Source: Kiritimatiellia bacterium
Lineage (GTDB): Bacteria > Verrucomicrobiota > Kiritimatiellia > RFP12 > UBA1067
Length of the DNA: 64,000 nucleotides
Direction of reading: 5' to 3'
Assembly: GCA_017406465.1 (NCBI GenBank)
Contig: JAFQYM010000017.1
Location: forward strand, 62,001-126,000
Shown: positions 9,238 through 17,470 of the stretch, piece after piece
Layout of the letters: each line of letters starts with the position of its first letter
Position numbering within the stretch: the stretch's first letter is position 1
The notes under the pieces: generated by a model
Told to the model about the DNA's origin: nothing
The model's database searches: none
The model's input: only the letters and a program-made list of their open reading frames with translations
Translations under genes and position numbers: made by a program

Positions 9238-9674
9238 AGGATAAGAAGCCCCGCAGCGACAGTGATGAAAGCGTCGGCGAGGTTGAAGCAGGGGAAGTGG
9301 TACGCTGCCTTCCAGTGGAAGTCGAAGAAGTCGATGACGAAGCCGCGGAAGACGCGGTCGATGAGATTGCCGACGATGCCAGCATAGAGAAGGACTTCGG
9401 CGACAGCCGCAACGCGCCCGTCTCCGAAGATGGACTTGCGCTTCCAGAGGAGGAACGCGAGCGCGACAACCGCAAATACGGCGAGCGGCCAGACCTGCCC
9501 CTGAAACATGCCCCACGCGCAACCCCGATTCTCGACATATGCGAGGTCGAAGAACCCGGGGATGACGGGAAGCGAAGAGGCCCCCTTGAGATAGCCTGCC
9601 GCAAGCTCCTTCGCCACCGCGTCCGCGAGAACGAGATGAACGACGACGGCAAAGACGACGAGGTAGTGCCTCAT
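9210..9674 (-). CDS. lspA: Lipoprotein signal peptidase
   Basis: Aspartyl peptidase of the inner membrane that removes signal peptides from diacylated prolipoproteins. The 154-residue form starting at 9674 (MRHYLVVF) has four hydrophobic segments and the two catalytic Asp motifs: GNLIDRVFRGFVIDFF and FNLADAFI. VENRGCAWGMF corresponds to the usual VxNxGxAFG. The start codon shares a base with the dksA stop (TGATG). Its substrates probably include Pal and the 731-residue lipoprotein at 30-32 kb. Confidence 0.92.
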   Translation of the reverse strand: MRHYLVVFAVVVHLVLADAVAKELAAGYLKGASSLPVIPGFFDLAYVENRGCAWGMFQGQVWPLAVFAVVALAFLLWKRKSIFGDGRVAAVAEVLLYAGIVGNLIDRVFRGFVIDFFDFHWKAAYHFPCFNLADAFITVAAGLLILCSFGKRTS

Positions 9675-10414
9675 CAGCTGCGGCTGCGCTCCATCTCGCT
9701 CTGGCACTCCATGCACGTCAGGACGAACGGCTGGTTGAGGAGGCGAGGCTTGCGTATAAGCTGGCCGCAGACGGTGCAGACGCCGTACGACCCGTCGTCG
9801 ATGCGGTGAAGCGCCTCTTCGATCTGCTGGATCGTGCGGTTGATGTTGCCCATCTGGCCGAGTGCCTGGAGACGCAGCGTCTGGTTGGTGCCGTCGCCGC
9901 CGTCGGACTCGTGGTCCTCGGCTTCGTTGAAGCCGGTGGCCTTCATCGCGTTGACGCCCGAGAGCGCCGCGGCGCGGGCCTCGATGAGACGCTTGCGGAA
10001 ATCCTTGAGGTCGGCTGCGGGAAACTTCGCCGTGGACTTGCCCTGCGCGCGGGTCGTGGGGCGGCGCGAAAGTTTGATCTCGCTGCCCGAGCGCGCCTTG
10101 TCAGCCATCGCCGCGGAACGCTTCATCTCCTCGGCAATCGACATCGCGAACTCGACGGCCTTGGCGGTGTCCATCGCCTCGACATCAGGCGAGACCGGCT
10201 TCTCCACGGCGACCACTCGACGCGTGATGCGCGGAGGAACGCGCTTGATCTCGGTCTTTGCCTTCTTCGCGGCAACGGACTTCTTCGAAACCGGGTTCTT
10301 CGCCTTCGCCGCCGGTTTCTTTGCAGTCGGCTTCTTGGCCGGCTTCTTGGCAGCCGATTTCTTTGTGACGGGCTTTTTCGTCTTCGAGGGCTTCTTCTTG
10401 ATGCTGACTCCCAT
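9674..10414 (-). CDS. DksA/TraR-type zinc-finger protein with long basic N terminus
   Basis: Member of the DksA/TraR family, which binds RNA polymerase through its secondary channel. Residues 1-75 are a Lys/Ala/Pro-rich basic tail. A coiled-coil region follows, and the C terminus carries a C4 zinc finger (GVCTVCGQLIRKPR ... LTCMECQSEMER). At 246 residues it is much longer than E. coli DksA (151), the extra length being the basic tail. A strong Shine-Dalgarno (GAGGAGG) precedes the start. It heads the lspA-miaA unit. Confidence 0.85.
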   Translation of the reverse strand: MGVSIKKKPSKTKKPVTKKSAAKKPAKKPTAKKPAAKAKNPVSKKSVAAKKAKTEIKRVPPRITRRVVAVEKPVSPDVEAMDTAKAVEFAMSIAEEMKRSAAMADKARSGSEIKLSRRPTTRAQGKSTAKFPAADLKDFRKRLIEARAAALSGVNAMKATGFNEAEDHESDGGDGTNQTLRLQALGQMGNINRTIQQIEEALHRIDDGSYGVCTVCGQLIRKPRLLNQPFVLTCMECQSEMERSRS

Positions 10415-10468
10415 GGTTGGCCTCCTCTCTACTCTGCTGTTATGCTTTTTGACGACGTCCCTATTCTA

Positions 10469-12547
10469 TCATATCTGAACGCCGGGTGGAAGCTTCATCC
10501 ACTCGCGAATTTCATCCGACAGCGGCAGTATCTCCACGACCGTGGCGAACTTCACCTCGCCCTCCGCGCCGGGAAGCTCAAACTGGTCGCCGACCTTCTT
10601 GCCGAGCATGTTCTGCGCGAGGCGCGTCTTGGACGCGAGGATGCACTTGTCGATGTCGTTGTCCCATTCGCCGAGAACCGTGTAGGACTTGCGCCCTTCC
10701 GGGCCCTCGATCACGACGGTGACGCCGGGCATCACCTCGTCGGTCGTGGCGTCGGAGAAGTCGCCCGGCTTGACGGCCTCGAGCTCGGCCTGCATGACGG
10801 TCTGCTTCTGCATCAGCACGCGCTGCTCGTCCTTCGCGTACTGGTACTCCGCATTTTCCGAGAGGTCGCCGTAACTCTTCGCGAACTCGATGCGCTTGAC
10901 GTTCGCGGGCATGTCCTCGTTGATAAGCTTGAGGTACTCCTGCTTCCTGAGCCCGTAGCTGCGGAGCGAAGTGACGCGAGCGTATTCCTTCTTCTTCTCG
11001 GTCTTGACGAGGTGGCTCTCAAGCGAGGGAACAATGTGCGTCATCCTCACGACAATCGTGTGGTGAGTCGACGGATCCCACGCGATAGACGCCTGGAAGC
11101 GCTCGAAGAACAGCACCTGGTCGGCGGGCTTCAAAAGCTTGAACATCTTCTCGAGCCACGCCCTGTCGCCGAAGAGACGGCGGACGATGTTCTGCATCTT
11201 GAGCGTCTCGCCGCCACGCCTGCCCTCGCCGAGCGCAATCGCGTGGGTGAGGATCGTCGCGACCGGCGGAAGCTCGGGCCACAGCTCGTAGGACTTGAGC
11301 ACCTTGATGTTCTTGCCGTCGATCGGAACATCGGCGTATTCGAACTTGCCGAACTGCTCGATCTTTCCGACGATGAGCGTGACGAGCGTCGCAGGCGCCT
11401 GCGTGTCCTTCATGAAGCCGCCGAGCGCGGCGCGGCAGGCCGTCTCAGCGCCGAAGCGCGAGACGATTTCGGCGACAGCCGTGAAGCAGAGCTCGGGAAC
11501 GGCGGCATAGAGCTTCGCCTTCGCCTCGTCGGAGTCCGCGAGGAAAGCGATCATCGCGCCGACCTCGCGAGCCGGCAGGGAAGATGCGGCGGAGATGTAG
11601 CGCTTGCGTTCCCAGAGGTACGCGCGCATGTCGGCTGCGGCTGGACGCGTGAAGCCGAGCTCGAGGACGAGCGAGGCGAGGCGCGCGTAGAGCGCGTCGT
11701 CCACGTTGCGCGCGGCGGTCACCGCGAATTCGAGGCGGTCGGCGATCTTGGACTTCGCGTCGTCGGTGGCGGTCTTGAAGCGGCCCTGCGAGACGTATTC
11801 GCGAACAGCAGCGAGAATGAGCTTCGGGTCGGTCTCGTGGGAGAACGCCGTGAGCCAGCCGTCGCCGTAGTCCTCGACGGACGCCTTGAGGCGGATCGGA
11901 TCGGAGCGCTTCGCGGGAATCTCGACGAGCTTGTCCTGGTGGAGCGCCTTCCTCGCCTCTTCCCAGAACTTCTTCCAGTTGACGGCCTTGACGAAGCCGT
12001 TCTGGACGCAGATGTCCTCGAGGCGGACAATCGTCATGTCGCCGTAGCTCTTAAGGACCTCCTTCACGAAGTCGCCGGGGCGCTCCTTGAGCATCTGCTC
12101 GAAGGCGGCGGGGTCGGCCTCGCGGAGAACGAGGATGTGGCCCTCTGGCGCGACCTCCAGCATGTCGCAGGCGGCGGCGTAGGTAAGCTGGTGGTTCTTC
12201 TTCGTCTTGAAATCGACCGTGACGCGCTTGTAGAAGTAGTCGAGGCGCTTCACCTTGCCGAGGCCCCACGCCTTGCTGAGGACGAGTGCGCCCGGCTGGA
12301 AGCCGACGAGCTTCTCGAGCTTGACGAGCGACTCGTCAAGCGGGCTCTCGCCAAAGCCGACGCCGTCCAAAAAAGAAAGAAGAAGACGATCTCTTGTCGT
12401 CTTCTTCAATGCATCCCTTATGCCAGTGGCGCGGATCTTCTTGTCAAGTTCTGCCCTGTTTTCGCGCACGAGCCGAAAAGCCCCCTCGAAGTCTTGCTTC
12501 TCCGCGCACTCGTTCAACTGATTCACCAACGCTTCCGTATCGGCCAT
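10469..12547 (-). CDS. greA: GreA-like transcription elongation factor with about 540-residue N-terminal extension
   Basis: The last 150 residues are a GreA/GreB protein: an N-terminal coiled coil with the acidic tip GDLSENAEYQYAKDEQ and a C-terminal FKBP-like domain (VIEGPEGRKSYTVLG ... GEVKFATVVEILPL). This type of factor rescues backtracked RNA polymerase. The preceding 540 residues are mostly helical and unrecognised. Chlamydial GreA proteins are similarly extended (about 700 residues), which supports a PVC origin. A Shine-Dalgarno (GGAGAGG) and a TGATATAAT promoter lie just upstream. Confidence 0.85.
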   Translation of the reverse strand: MADTEALVNQLNECAEKQDFEGAFRLVRENRAELDKKIRATGIRDALKKTTRDRLLLSFLDGVGFGESPLDESLVKLEKLVGFQPGALVLSKAWGLGKVKRLDYFYKRVTVDFKTKKNHQLTYAAACDMLEVAPEGHILVLREADPAAFEQMLKERPGDFVKEVLKSYGDMTIVRLEDICVQNGFVKAVNWKKFWEEARKALHQDKLVEIPAKRSDPIRLKASVEDYGDGWLTAFSHETDPKLILAAVREYVSQGRFKTATDDAKSKIADRLEFAVTAARNVDDALYARLASLVLELGFTRPAAADMRAYLWERKRYISAASSLPAREVGAMIAFLADSDEAKAKLYAAVPELCFTAVAEIVSRFGAETACRAALGGFMKDTQAPATLVTLIVGKIEQFGKFEYADVPIDGKNIKVLKSYELWPELPPVATILTHAIALGEGRRGGETLKMQNIVRRLFGDRAWLEKMFKLLKPADQVLFFERFQASIAWDPSTHHTIVVRMTHIVPSLESHLVKTEKKKEYARVTSLRSYGLRKQEYLKLINEDMPANVKRIEFAKSYGDLSENAEYQYAKDEQRVLMQKQTVMQAELEAVKPGDFSDATTDEVMPGVTVVIEGPEGRKSYTVLGEWDNDIDKCILASKTRLAQNMLGKKVGDQFELPGAEGEVKFATVVEILPLSDEIREWMKLPPGVQI

Positions 12548-12576
12548 TTGCCTCTCCTTTCGAAAAATAGGCGCAT

Positions 12577-12585
12577 ATTATATCA
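12577..12585 (-). promoter_or_regulatory. Extended -10 promoter of the greA-like gene
   Basis: TATGATATAAT on the minus strand, about 30 nt before the greA-like start, with a Shine-Dalgarno in between. This is a conventional leader, unlike the leaderless promoters elsewhere. It overlaps the stop codon of the upstream acetyltransferase gene. Confidence 0.55.
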
Positions 12586-13080
12586 TAAATTCCGCTCGCG
12601 GACATGGCGGATCATCGCGATTTCCGGACATGTGAACGGATCGGCGTGTTTCGTGCAGTTTATGCATCCCGTGTAGAGCTTGTGCATTATCTTCGTCTTC
12701 GGCACCTCGACGAAGCCGAGCGACGAGAAGAACTCCGGCGCGAACGTCAGCACGACGAGCTCGCGCGGCGAAAACGCCGCAGCGCGCTGGGCGACCGCCT
12801 CGACGAGCGCGCGCCCGATGCCGCGCCGCCTGAAGACGGTCTTCACCGCGACGGAGACGATCTCGACCGTCGCCGCCTCTGGGGCGCCGATCTCGGGATG
12901 TATCTGGTAGGAGGCGCAGCCCGCCATCTCGCCGTCGGCCTCGGCGACGACGAACCGGTCGATCGACTCGACGATGTTGGCGAGCGACCGCGGAACGAGA
13001 TTGTCGGCGTTGCGCCCGATGAGCGCGTAGATGCGCTCCGCGTCGCCGAGTTTCGCCTGCCTTGTCGAAAATCCGTTCAT
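12583..13080 (-). CDS. GNAT family N-acetyltransferase
   Basis: Acetyl-CoA dependent N-acetyltransferase, 165 residues from the ATG at 13080, which has a good Shine-Dalgarno (GAGGAGAA). The acetyl-CoA site is VEIVSVAVKTVFRRRGIGRAL (R/Q-x-x-G-x-G/A loop). The C terminus has a Cys cluster (LYTGCINCTKH ... FTCPE) like that seen in some ArgA-type N-acetylglutamate synthase homologues, but no arginine pathway gene is adjacent, so the substrate is open. Confidence 0.8.
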   Translation of the reverse strand: MNGFSTRQAKLGDAERIYALIGRNADNLVPRSLANIVESIDRFVVAEADGEMAGCASYQIHPEIGAPEAATVEIVSVAVKTVFRRRGIGRALVEAVAQRAAAFSPRELVVLTFAPEFFSSLGFVEVPKTKIMHKLYTGCINCTKHADPFTCPEIAMIRHVRERNL

Positions 13081-13173
13081 TGTTCTCCTCTTCCCGCTTC
13101 CTGGGAACATGGAAATTATACCATATTCTCACCGCCCCCAATGGCCCGTTTTCATCCAACTGGGTATTTCCTT

Positions 13174-13219
13174 CCCGTGCGCTGGGTGTTGGTCTGCCTT
13201 CCAACGTGCGGTCACGGTC
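13174..13219 (-). repeat. Dispersed repeat, copy 1
   Basis: The minus strand begins GACCGTGACCGCACGTTGGA and matches the plus-strand segment at 18096-18140 nearly base for base over the first 34 nt. The two copies lie at the two ends of the lower-GC island, in opposite orientation. Confidence 0.6.
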
Positions 13220-13264
13220 GGGGCAACCGTGCTCCCTGTGCAGGGCGGGCGATTTGTGCGTCCT

Positions 13265-13304
13265 TCGCCCCACTCGGCGTATATATATACGCCGTCGGGG
13301 GCGA
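13265..13304. repeat. 40-nt hairpin with a perfect 20-nt palindrome core
   Basis: Core CGGCGTATATATATACGCCG at 13275-13294, flanked by TCGCCCC (13265-13271) and its complement GGGGCGA (13298-13304), separated by symmetric 3-nt bulges. It could be a transcription terminator stem or a binding site for a dimeric protein; no T tract follows on either strand. Confidence 0.7.
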
Positions 13305-13412
13305 ATCCTGCACAACTCGCCACCCCCTGCTTCGGTCCGCTCGGCAAGGCCCCGACCGTGACCGCGCTTCTATCCGACGCCGATCCGACGCTATACGGCT
13401 CTAACTGGGAAA

Positions 13413-13429
13413 GCCGGCGTCTCGCCGGC
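13413..13429. repeat. Short GC-rich hairpin
   Basis: GCCGGCG-TCT-CGCCGGC, a perfect 7-bp stem with a 3-nt loop. Similar stem-3nt-stem units with other arm sequences occur at 17321, 26512 and 33461. Confidence 0.6.
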
Positions 13430-13532
13430 GCTAGGCGCTATCATCGCTATCAGGCAATCTCGCGACAAATCCGAACCACGCTCGCCTACGAAGCTCGACC
13501 CAAGGCTAGCACTTGCACACAGAATCCTCATA

Positions 13533-14852
13533 CTATTCTGCTGACATGCAAAGTCGGAAACCAAAATCTTCGCACACTGCATTCGGGAAGTTCCGGCCCC
13601 TATTGAAAGACTTGCTACAATCTGCATTATATGACCAGCTTCCACCTCGCAATACTCGCCGCGAACCCGAAGGAGGCCCATTAGGATCTGTACCATACAT
13701 TAACGGCCCTTCCCAATCAAAACACCATTCCCACACATTGCCATGCATATCATAAAAGCCCCAGGAATTTGCAGACTTCTTCCCTATACTATGAGTTGTT
13801 TGTCCACTATTTCCATCATACCACCCCATGCCATCAAGTTGCCCTGTGCCACCATAATCCCATGTAGTTCCAGCCCTGCAAGCATATTCCCATTCTGCTT
13901 CCGTCGGCAATCTTGACTCACATTTAAGACTATTATTGACCTTCTTAATAAATGACTGACAATCATCCCATGTGACCGAATCAACCGGTTTGTCATTTCC
14001 CTTGAAGTGCGAAGGATTGTCCCCCATAACACTCTTCCATTGTGCTTGAGAGACCTCATATTTGCCCAGCCAAAAGCCCTTAGAAATCGTTACTTGCTGT
14101 CCTCCCTTTCTTGGGTTCCCCATAAGAAACAAGCCTGGCGCACAGTATATCAACTCCATCTTTGCCCCGCCGGGAAGCGTAATCGTCTTGGTGTCGCCCG
14201 TCTTACAAACACCCTTTGGTTTTTCCGCGACAACTACGTAGATTTCAAGCGCTCTCGTCCAGTTCCCTAACGCAGCGAGAATCTCTGCTTGCTGACGCAA
14301 CAACGCTTTATCATCTGGTTCCTTCCTCAATCTTGAAACAATGGTAGCCAAGCGTCTTCGAAGGTCAACCGTGCGCTTTGCTTCGCTGTAAATGGCAAAA
14401 ACTTTTGGCGACTTTACCGCCGAGATGTTCCGTATTTCTTTGCTCACCAGATCGACGATATATTCTGCAGAGACATCAGCGATTTCGTTGCGTATGCGAT
14501 TGAGAACATATGCGGCATAATCGTCAATATTGCCACGGGCACTCACGTAAAAGGCTTTGTGCAAAAGCAAGAATTTCCCAGCCTCTGATTCCGCCTTGTC
14601 TGCAAATGCCACCAACGCAACTGCGACATCCTTTGGAGACTTTTTCTTTGCTTTCATTGCCTGCATGTCATCTGCTATTAGCGAATCTACTAATGGCTTA
14701 ACTTCTTTAAGTTTTTGCTCTGACGGCATACCATATGCCAATGGCGATAAAGCTAGCGCCATTATCACCAATATAACATTCGCCCCTTCTCTAATCCCCT
14801 TGCAAAAACCGCGATCACCGCCACCAACGTCATTATGGTTCTTTATTTTCAT
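13533..14852 (-). CDS. Secreted sulfatase-modifying-factor (FGE/SUMF1) domain protein
   Basis: 439 residues. A hydrophobic segment near residues 26-42 (NVILVIMALALSPLAYG) after a long polar stretch suggests export or anchoring. Residues about 45-215 are helical and unrecognised. Residues about 220-439 are a formylglycine-generating-enzyme-like domain: GLFLMGNP, FWLGKYEVSQAQW, LPTEAEWEYACRAG, GFYDMHGNVWEWC and RVLRGGSW. Many such domains are not catalytic for sulfatases, and no sulfatase is nearby, so enzymatic activity is uncertain. The gene follows the winged-helix gene with a good Shine-Dalgarno (AAGGAG) and ends the FRG operon. Base composition is visibly more AT-rich than the flanking genes. 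Confidence 0.85.
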   Translation of the reverse strand: MKIKNHNDVGGGDRGFCKGIREGANVILVIMALALSPLAYGMPSEQKLKEVKPLVDSLIADDMQAMKAKKKSPKDVAVALVAFADKAESEAGKFLLLHKAFYVSARGNIDDYAAYVLNRIRNEIADVSAEYIVDLVSKEIRNISAVKSPKVFAIYSEAKRTVDLRRRLATIVSRLRKEPDDKALLRQQAEILAALGNWTRALEIYVVVAEKPKGVCKTGDTKTITLPGGAKMELIYCAPGLFLMGNPRKGGQQVTISKGFWLGKYEVSQAQWKSVMGDNPSHFKGNDKPVDSVTWDDCQSFIKKVNNSLKCESRLPTEAEWEYACRAGTTWDYGGTGQLDGMGWYDGNSGQTTHSIGKKSANSWGFYDMHGNVWEWCFDWEGPLMYGTDPNGPPSGSRRVLRGGSWSYNADCSKSFNRGRNFPNAVCEDFGFRLCMSAE

Positions 14853-14868
14853 AGTTAGTTCTCCTTAA

Positions 14869-15135
14869 TTATGACAATGGAAGAGTATAGTAAGGGTCTA
14901 AACCGTCATCTTTACAATACACAGTACGCCCCTTGTCTGTAAAACCATGCAGCCATATAGTTTTATCCCAAACTGTAGCAACAATTGCCTCTTCCCGCAA
15001 CAACCTATTGACAATGGCTGTTATGGTTTTATCTGGCACTTTAATTTCTTGTGCCACATGCGTTTGCGACGCCAACAAACAGTCCCTTAGAACAATTCGA
15101 AGTTCCACCTCTTCATATGGCATGTCGTGATTCAT
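14869..15135 (-). CDS. Small predicted winged-helix protein
   Basis: 88 residues. The segment QTHVAQEIKVPDKTITAIVN followed by RLLREEAIVATVWDKTIWL fits a helix-turn-helix plus wing, so this may be a small DNA-binding regulator; no known family was recognised. The start shares a base with the stop of the FRG gene (TAATG) and has GGAGG five bases upstream. Tight coupling with the FRG gene suggests that the two work together, for instance as effector and regulator; this is inference. Confidence 0.6.
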   Translation of the reverse strand: MNHDMPYEEVELRIVLRDCLLASQTHVAQEIKVPDKTITAIVNRLLREEAIVATVWDKTIWLHGFTDKGRTVYCKDDGLDPYYTLPLS

Positions 15136-16067
15136 TATTTCCTCCCGCTATTATGCTGCAAGCTTCTTGCAAGACCTATTAAATCAGGGTAGATCGTAAA
15201 CGGATTGATATTCGCCTGATCAAGGATATCCCACGCATCGCGCTCCATTGAACTGTCAAATACCATCTTTATAAATACGGTCTGATCTGGAACTTTATCT
15301 ATTGGCAAATGCGAGAAGTCACTTACCACAACAGAAGGATTGTCAATCTCTTTTATGTTGTCTATCTCCAACGCGACAGCAAGGTTTTCGACAAATGGGC
15401 GGAACGAAAATGGCATCAATTGAACACCTGCCTGCGCCAATTGCCTTTTGTTGTTAGCTGCCGTATAAAGTGGCAATATCCCTTCTTCATCGCATCCGCT
15501 TCTTATCATGTCATTGGCGGTGGCAGAAACAAACTTGCGGAAATCTACGTCTTCAACAAGAATGCTACGCCCTCGTCCAAGCTTTATCCTCTCTGAGAGT
15601 AGTATCCTGAGTTTGTCGGCCATTTTATATTTCTCATAACGAAGCCTCAGCGGGTCGCTCATGCATAAAGCATTGAAACTCACGGCAAATATCGCTCGTT
15701 CAGTTGCTTTCAAATGTTGTTCTTCAAATGCAAAGAATAGCGCGACCATCAGCGAAGTAGAGAAATCCATAAGACGCGTCTTGGCCTCATGATGCTGCAT
15801 CGCAATCAATGCATCTATGTCAGACTCCCAACTATAACCCAGCAACTTAGAGTTGGCACGAAAGAGGTCGATACTAGATCGTTCGGACTCAGCAGGAACA
15901 TCGATTGGACGCTCCTTCAGCTCCCGATCTAAGCTGCTCTGGAGAAGCCATTCGGCATTTTCCTGCCCACGATAGAGCCATGTGCCTCCCCGCATCACAT
16001 ACAAAACTTTTGTGAAGTCACGCCAGTTTTTAATGCGCAACGTCACGGTTCTTGGCATGTCTGACAT
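15135..16067 (-). CDS. FRG-domain protein
   Basis: The FRG domain is seen in residues 20-140 from the start chosen here: GGTWLYRGQENAEWLL carries the (F/Y)RG motif that gives the family its name, and ALIAMQHHEAKTRLMDFSTS is its second conserved block. The family's biochemical function is not established; it is common in mobile and defence-related gene contexts. I prefer the ATG at 16067 (MSDMPRTVTL), 310 residues, because the upstream open part (to 16208) overlaps a repeat-flanked leader and has no Shine-Dalgarno. First gene of an operon with the winged-helix and FGE-domain genes. Confidence 0.75.
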   Translation of the reverse strand: MSDMPRTVTLRIKNWRDFTKVLYVMRGGTWLYRGQENAEWLLQSSLDRELKERPIDVPAESERSSIDLFRANSKLLGYSWESDIDALIAMQHHEAKTRLMDFSTSLMVALFFAFEEQHLKATERAIFAVSFNALCMSDPLRLRYEKYKMADKLRILLSERIKLGRGRSILVEDVDFRKFVSATANDMIRSGCDEEGILPLYTAANNKRQLAQAGVQLMPFSFRPFVENLAVALEIDNIKEIDNPSVVVSDFSHLPIDKVPDQTVFIKMVFDSSMERDAWDILDQANINPFTIYPDLIGLARSLQHNSGRK

Positions 16068-16292
16068 ACAATTTATTCGTTCACCGCGCCTTGATTTTAC
16101 GAGACTAGCCACGATGAGGCGCAGAAAAGAAAACGTGGCGCGCCTTACATTCTCATGTCTGAAGTAGGCATCGCCAAACGCCCGAAACAAAACATGAGTA
16201 GAAGACACGCCACGCAGGATTGACCCACGTAGCGCAACCTTCGTATTCCGCTTTGTTTCTAGAAATTGGCGATTTCACTTCAAGCGTCATAC

Positions 16293-16522
16293 GCTGTTGC
16301 GTACGTGCTGCGGGCGTAGGATGCGTTTCCGCAGCTCCTCGGGTTGGAACGCGGCACTTTTGCCGCGTCTCCTTGCGAGGTTTTGGCCTTGGCCTTTCAG
16401 CTTCGACCCGATGGCTGGGATTGATACTTCCCAGCCGATGTCAAAGATCACGCTTCGCAGGATGTTACCCTTGGAACAGCGTTATTATACCAAAAACCGC
16501 TCCGATTGGAGCGGTGAAAATT
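16293..16522 (-). repeat. Promoter-leader repeat, copy A (upstream of the FRG operon)
   Basis: About 230 nt, matching copy B at 17208-17470 over nearly the whole length. On the minus strand it begins with CGGTTTTTGGTATAAT (hexamer plus TG at 16484-16492) and then contains a series of hairpins: GGCTGGGA paired with TCCCAGCC, CGCGGCA with TGCCGCG, and GCTGCGG with CCGCAGC. Loop sequences differ between the copies while stems are kept. It would be transcribed as the 5' leader of the FRG operon. Confidence 0.75.
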
Positions 16523-16546
16523 CTAATTGCGGGAATTCCAAAGGAA

Positions 16547-16936
16547 CTACCGAATAATACTTATCCCATACAAAGGGAAATTTCGGTCTGCGGTAACTAC
16601 GGCTATGTTGGCGAGCTTTGCAGACGCGATAATCATCCTATCAGCTGGGTCGCGGTGATGCTCTTCCATTTCGCCAGCAAGAAACATCGCCTCATTTGAA
16701 ATTGGCAATGTCGTCAAACGATATTTATCGCACACTTTGGCAAACCATTCCCGAGGGGGGAAAGAAAGCTTCAGTTTCCCTTGCCTATACTTGTTGGAAA
16801 TCTCCCAAAGTGACACAGGCGACACAAACACGGTTTCCGTCTCCTCTATGGCCAATCGCGCCGACTGCGAAAGGGAATCGGAGCCAATTCCAAGCCATAG
16901 AAGAGCACAAGTGTCGAGCAATACTGCGTCGCTCAT
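16547..16936 (-). CDS. vapC: VapC-type PIN-domain toxin
   Basis: Predicted Mg2+-dependent ribonuclease toxin of 129 residues. The PIN-domain acidic residues are visible: Asp in VLLDTCALLW, Glu in SLWEISNKY, Asp in DPADRMIIASA and Asp in VVTADRNF. The start at 16936 (MSDAVLL) shares a base with the antitoxin stop (TGATG), the usual coupling in toxin-antitoxin pairs. Base composition matches the island. Confidence 0.9.
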   Translation of the reverse strand: MSDAVLLDTCALLWLGIGSDSLSQSARLAIEETETVFVSPVSLWEISNKYRQGKLKLSFPPREWFAKVCDKYRLTTLPISNEAMFLAGEMEEHHRDPADRMIIASAKLANIAVVTADRNFPLYGISIIR

Positions 16937-17160
16937 CACGCATTCTCCCATTCTGAAGACTCGTCGGAGAACAAATCGAAGTTGATCTCACCACTCAAGT
17001 CAGGATCGGGTTCTGTCGTACGATAGACATGAATTGGCGATATCCGCACAGCGGGAATGCCGCCACGACGAATCGTAACAACGCCATGCTTGCCAGACAC
17101 AAAGTCAAAGACCATTGGCAAGCAACTTTTCAGCTCTTCGTATTCCATCACTTTTGGCAT
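16936..17160 (-). CDS. Phd/YefM-type antitoxin of the VapC toxin
   Basis: 74-residue antitoxin. The N-terminal part (EELKSCLPMVFDFVSGKHG followed by VVTIRRGGIPAVRISP) has the Phd/YefM DNA-binding pattern; the acidic C terminus (LFSDESSEWENA) is the likely toxin-binding tail. A very strong Shine-Dalgarno (AAAGGAGGT) precedes the start. Probably autorepresses its promoter, which may lie in repeat copy B. Confidence 0.8.
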   Translation of the reverse strand: MPKVMEYEELKSCLPMVFDFVSGKHGVVTIRRGGIPAVRISPIHVYRTTEPDPDLSGEINFDLFSDESSEWENA

Positions 17161-17207
17161 TTCCTACCTCCTTTCAAATGATATTGTTTTTGTTACACTT
17201 CCTCAAT

Positions 17208-17470
17208 GCTGTTGCGTACGCGCTGCGGGCGTAGGGTGCGTTTCCGCAGCTCCTCGGTTGGAACGCGGCAAGAATGCCGCGTTTCCTTGCGAGGTTTTGG
17301 CCTTGGCCTTGAAAGCGGTCGGCACGGAGTGCCGCCCCTACCAAAACTTCAGCCCGATGGCTGGGATTACCACATCCCAGCCGATGTCAGAGATCACGCT
17401 CCGCAGGATTGTTACCCTTGGAACGCCTTTATTATACCAAAAACCGATCATGATGGAGCAGTGAAATTTT
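17208..17470 (-). repeat. Promoter-leader repeat, copy B (upstream of phd-vapC)
   Basis: About 263 nt. On the minus strand the promoter CGGTTTTTGGTATAAT (17431-17439) is followed by the same hairpin series as copy A. Copy B has an extra hairpin insertion (GGCAC-GGA-GTGCC at 17321-17333 within a GC-rich stretch) that copy A lacks. The copies flank the phd-vapC pair directly, one on each side, in the same orientation. Confidence 0.75.

Larger units (their letters stand above)
13081..13532 (-). other. Intergenic region with hairpins and dispersed repeats
   Basis: No credible gene. The acetyltransferase promoter (TATGGTATAAT, near 13117-13126 on the minus strand) is at the left end. The rest holds a 46-nt repeat, a 40-nt hairpin and a short GC-rich hairpin, listed separately. 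It forms the boundary between the high-GC housekeeping block and the lower-GC island. Confidence 0.6.

Noticed and set aside
9806..12676. Plus-strand open frame of 956 codons
   Set aside because: It is the exact antisense of the greA-like and dksA-like genes, with Arg/Leu/Val-rich low-complexity translation; long antisense frames are expected from high GC at third positions.
16068..16208. Upstream extension of the FRG protein by 47 residues
   Set aside because: No Shine-Dalgarno at the first ATG, and the stretch does not resemble the domain; the ATG at 16067 fits better, although this is not certain.
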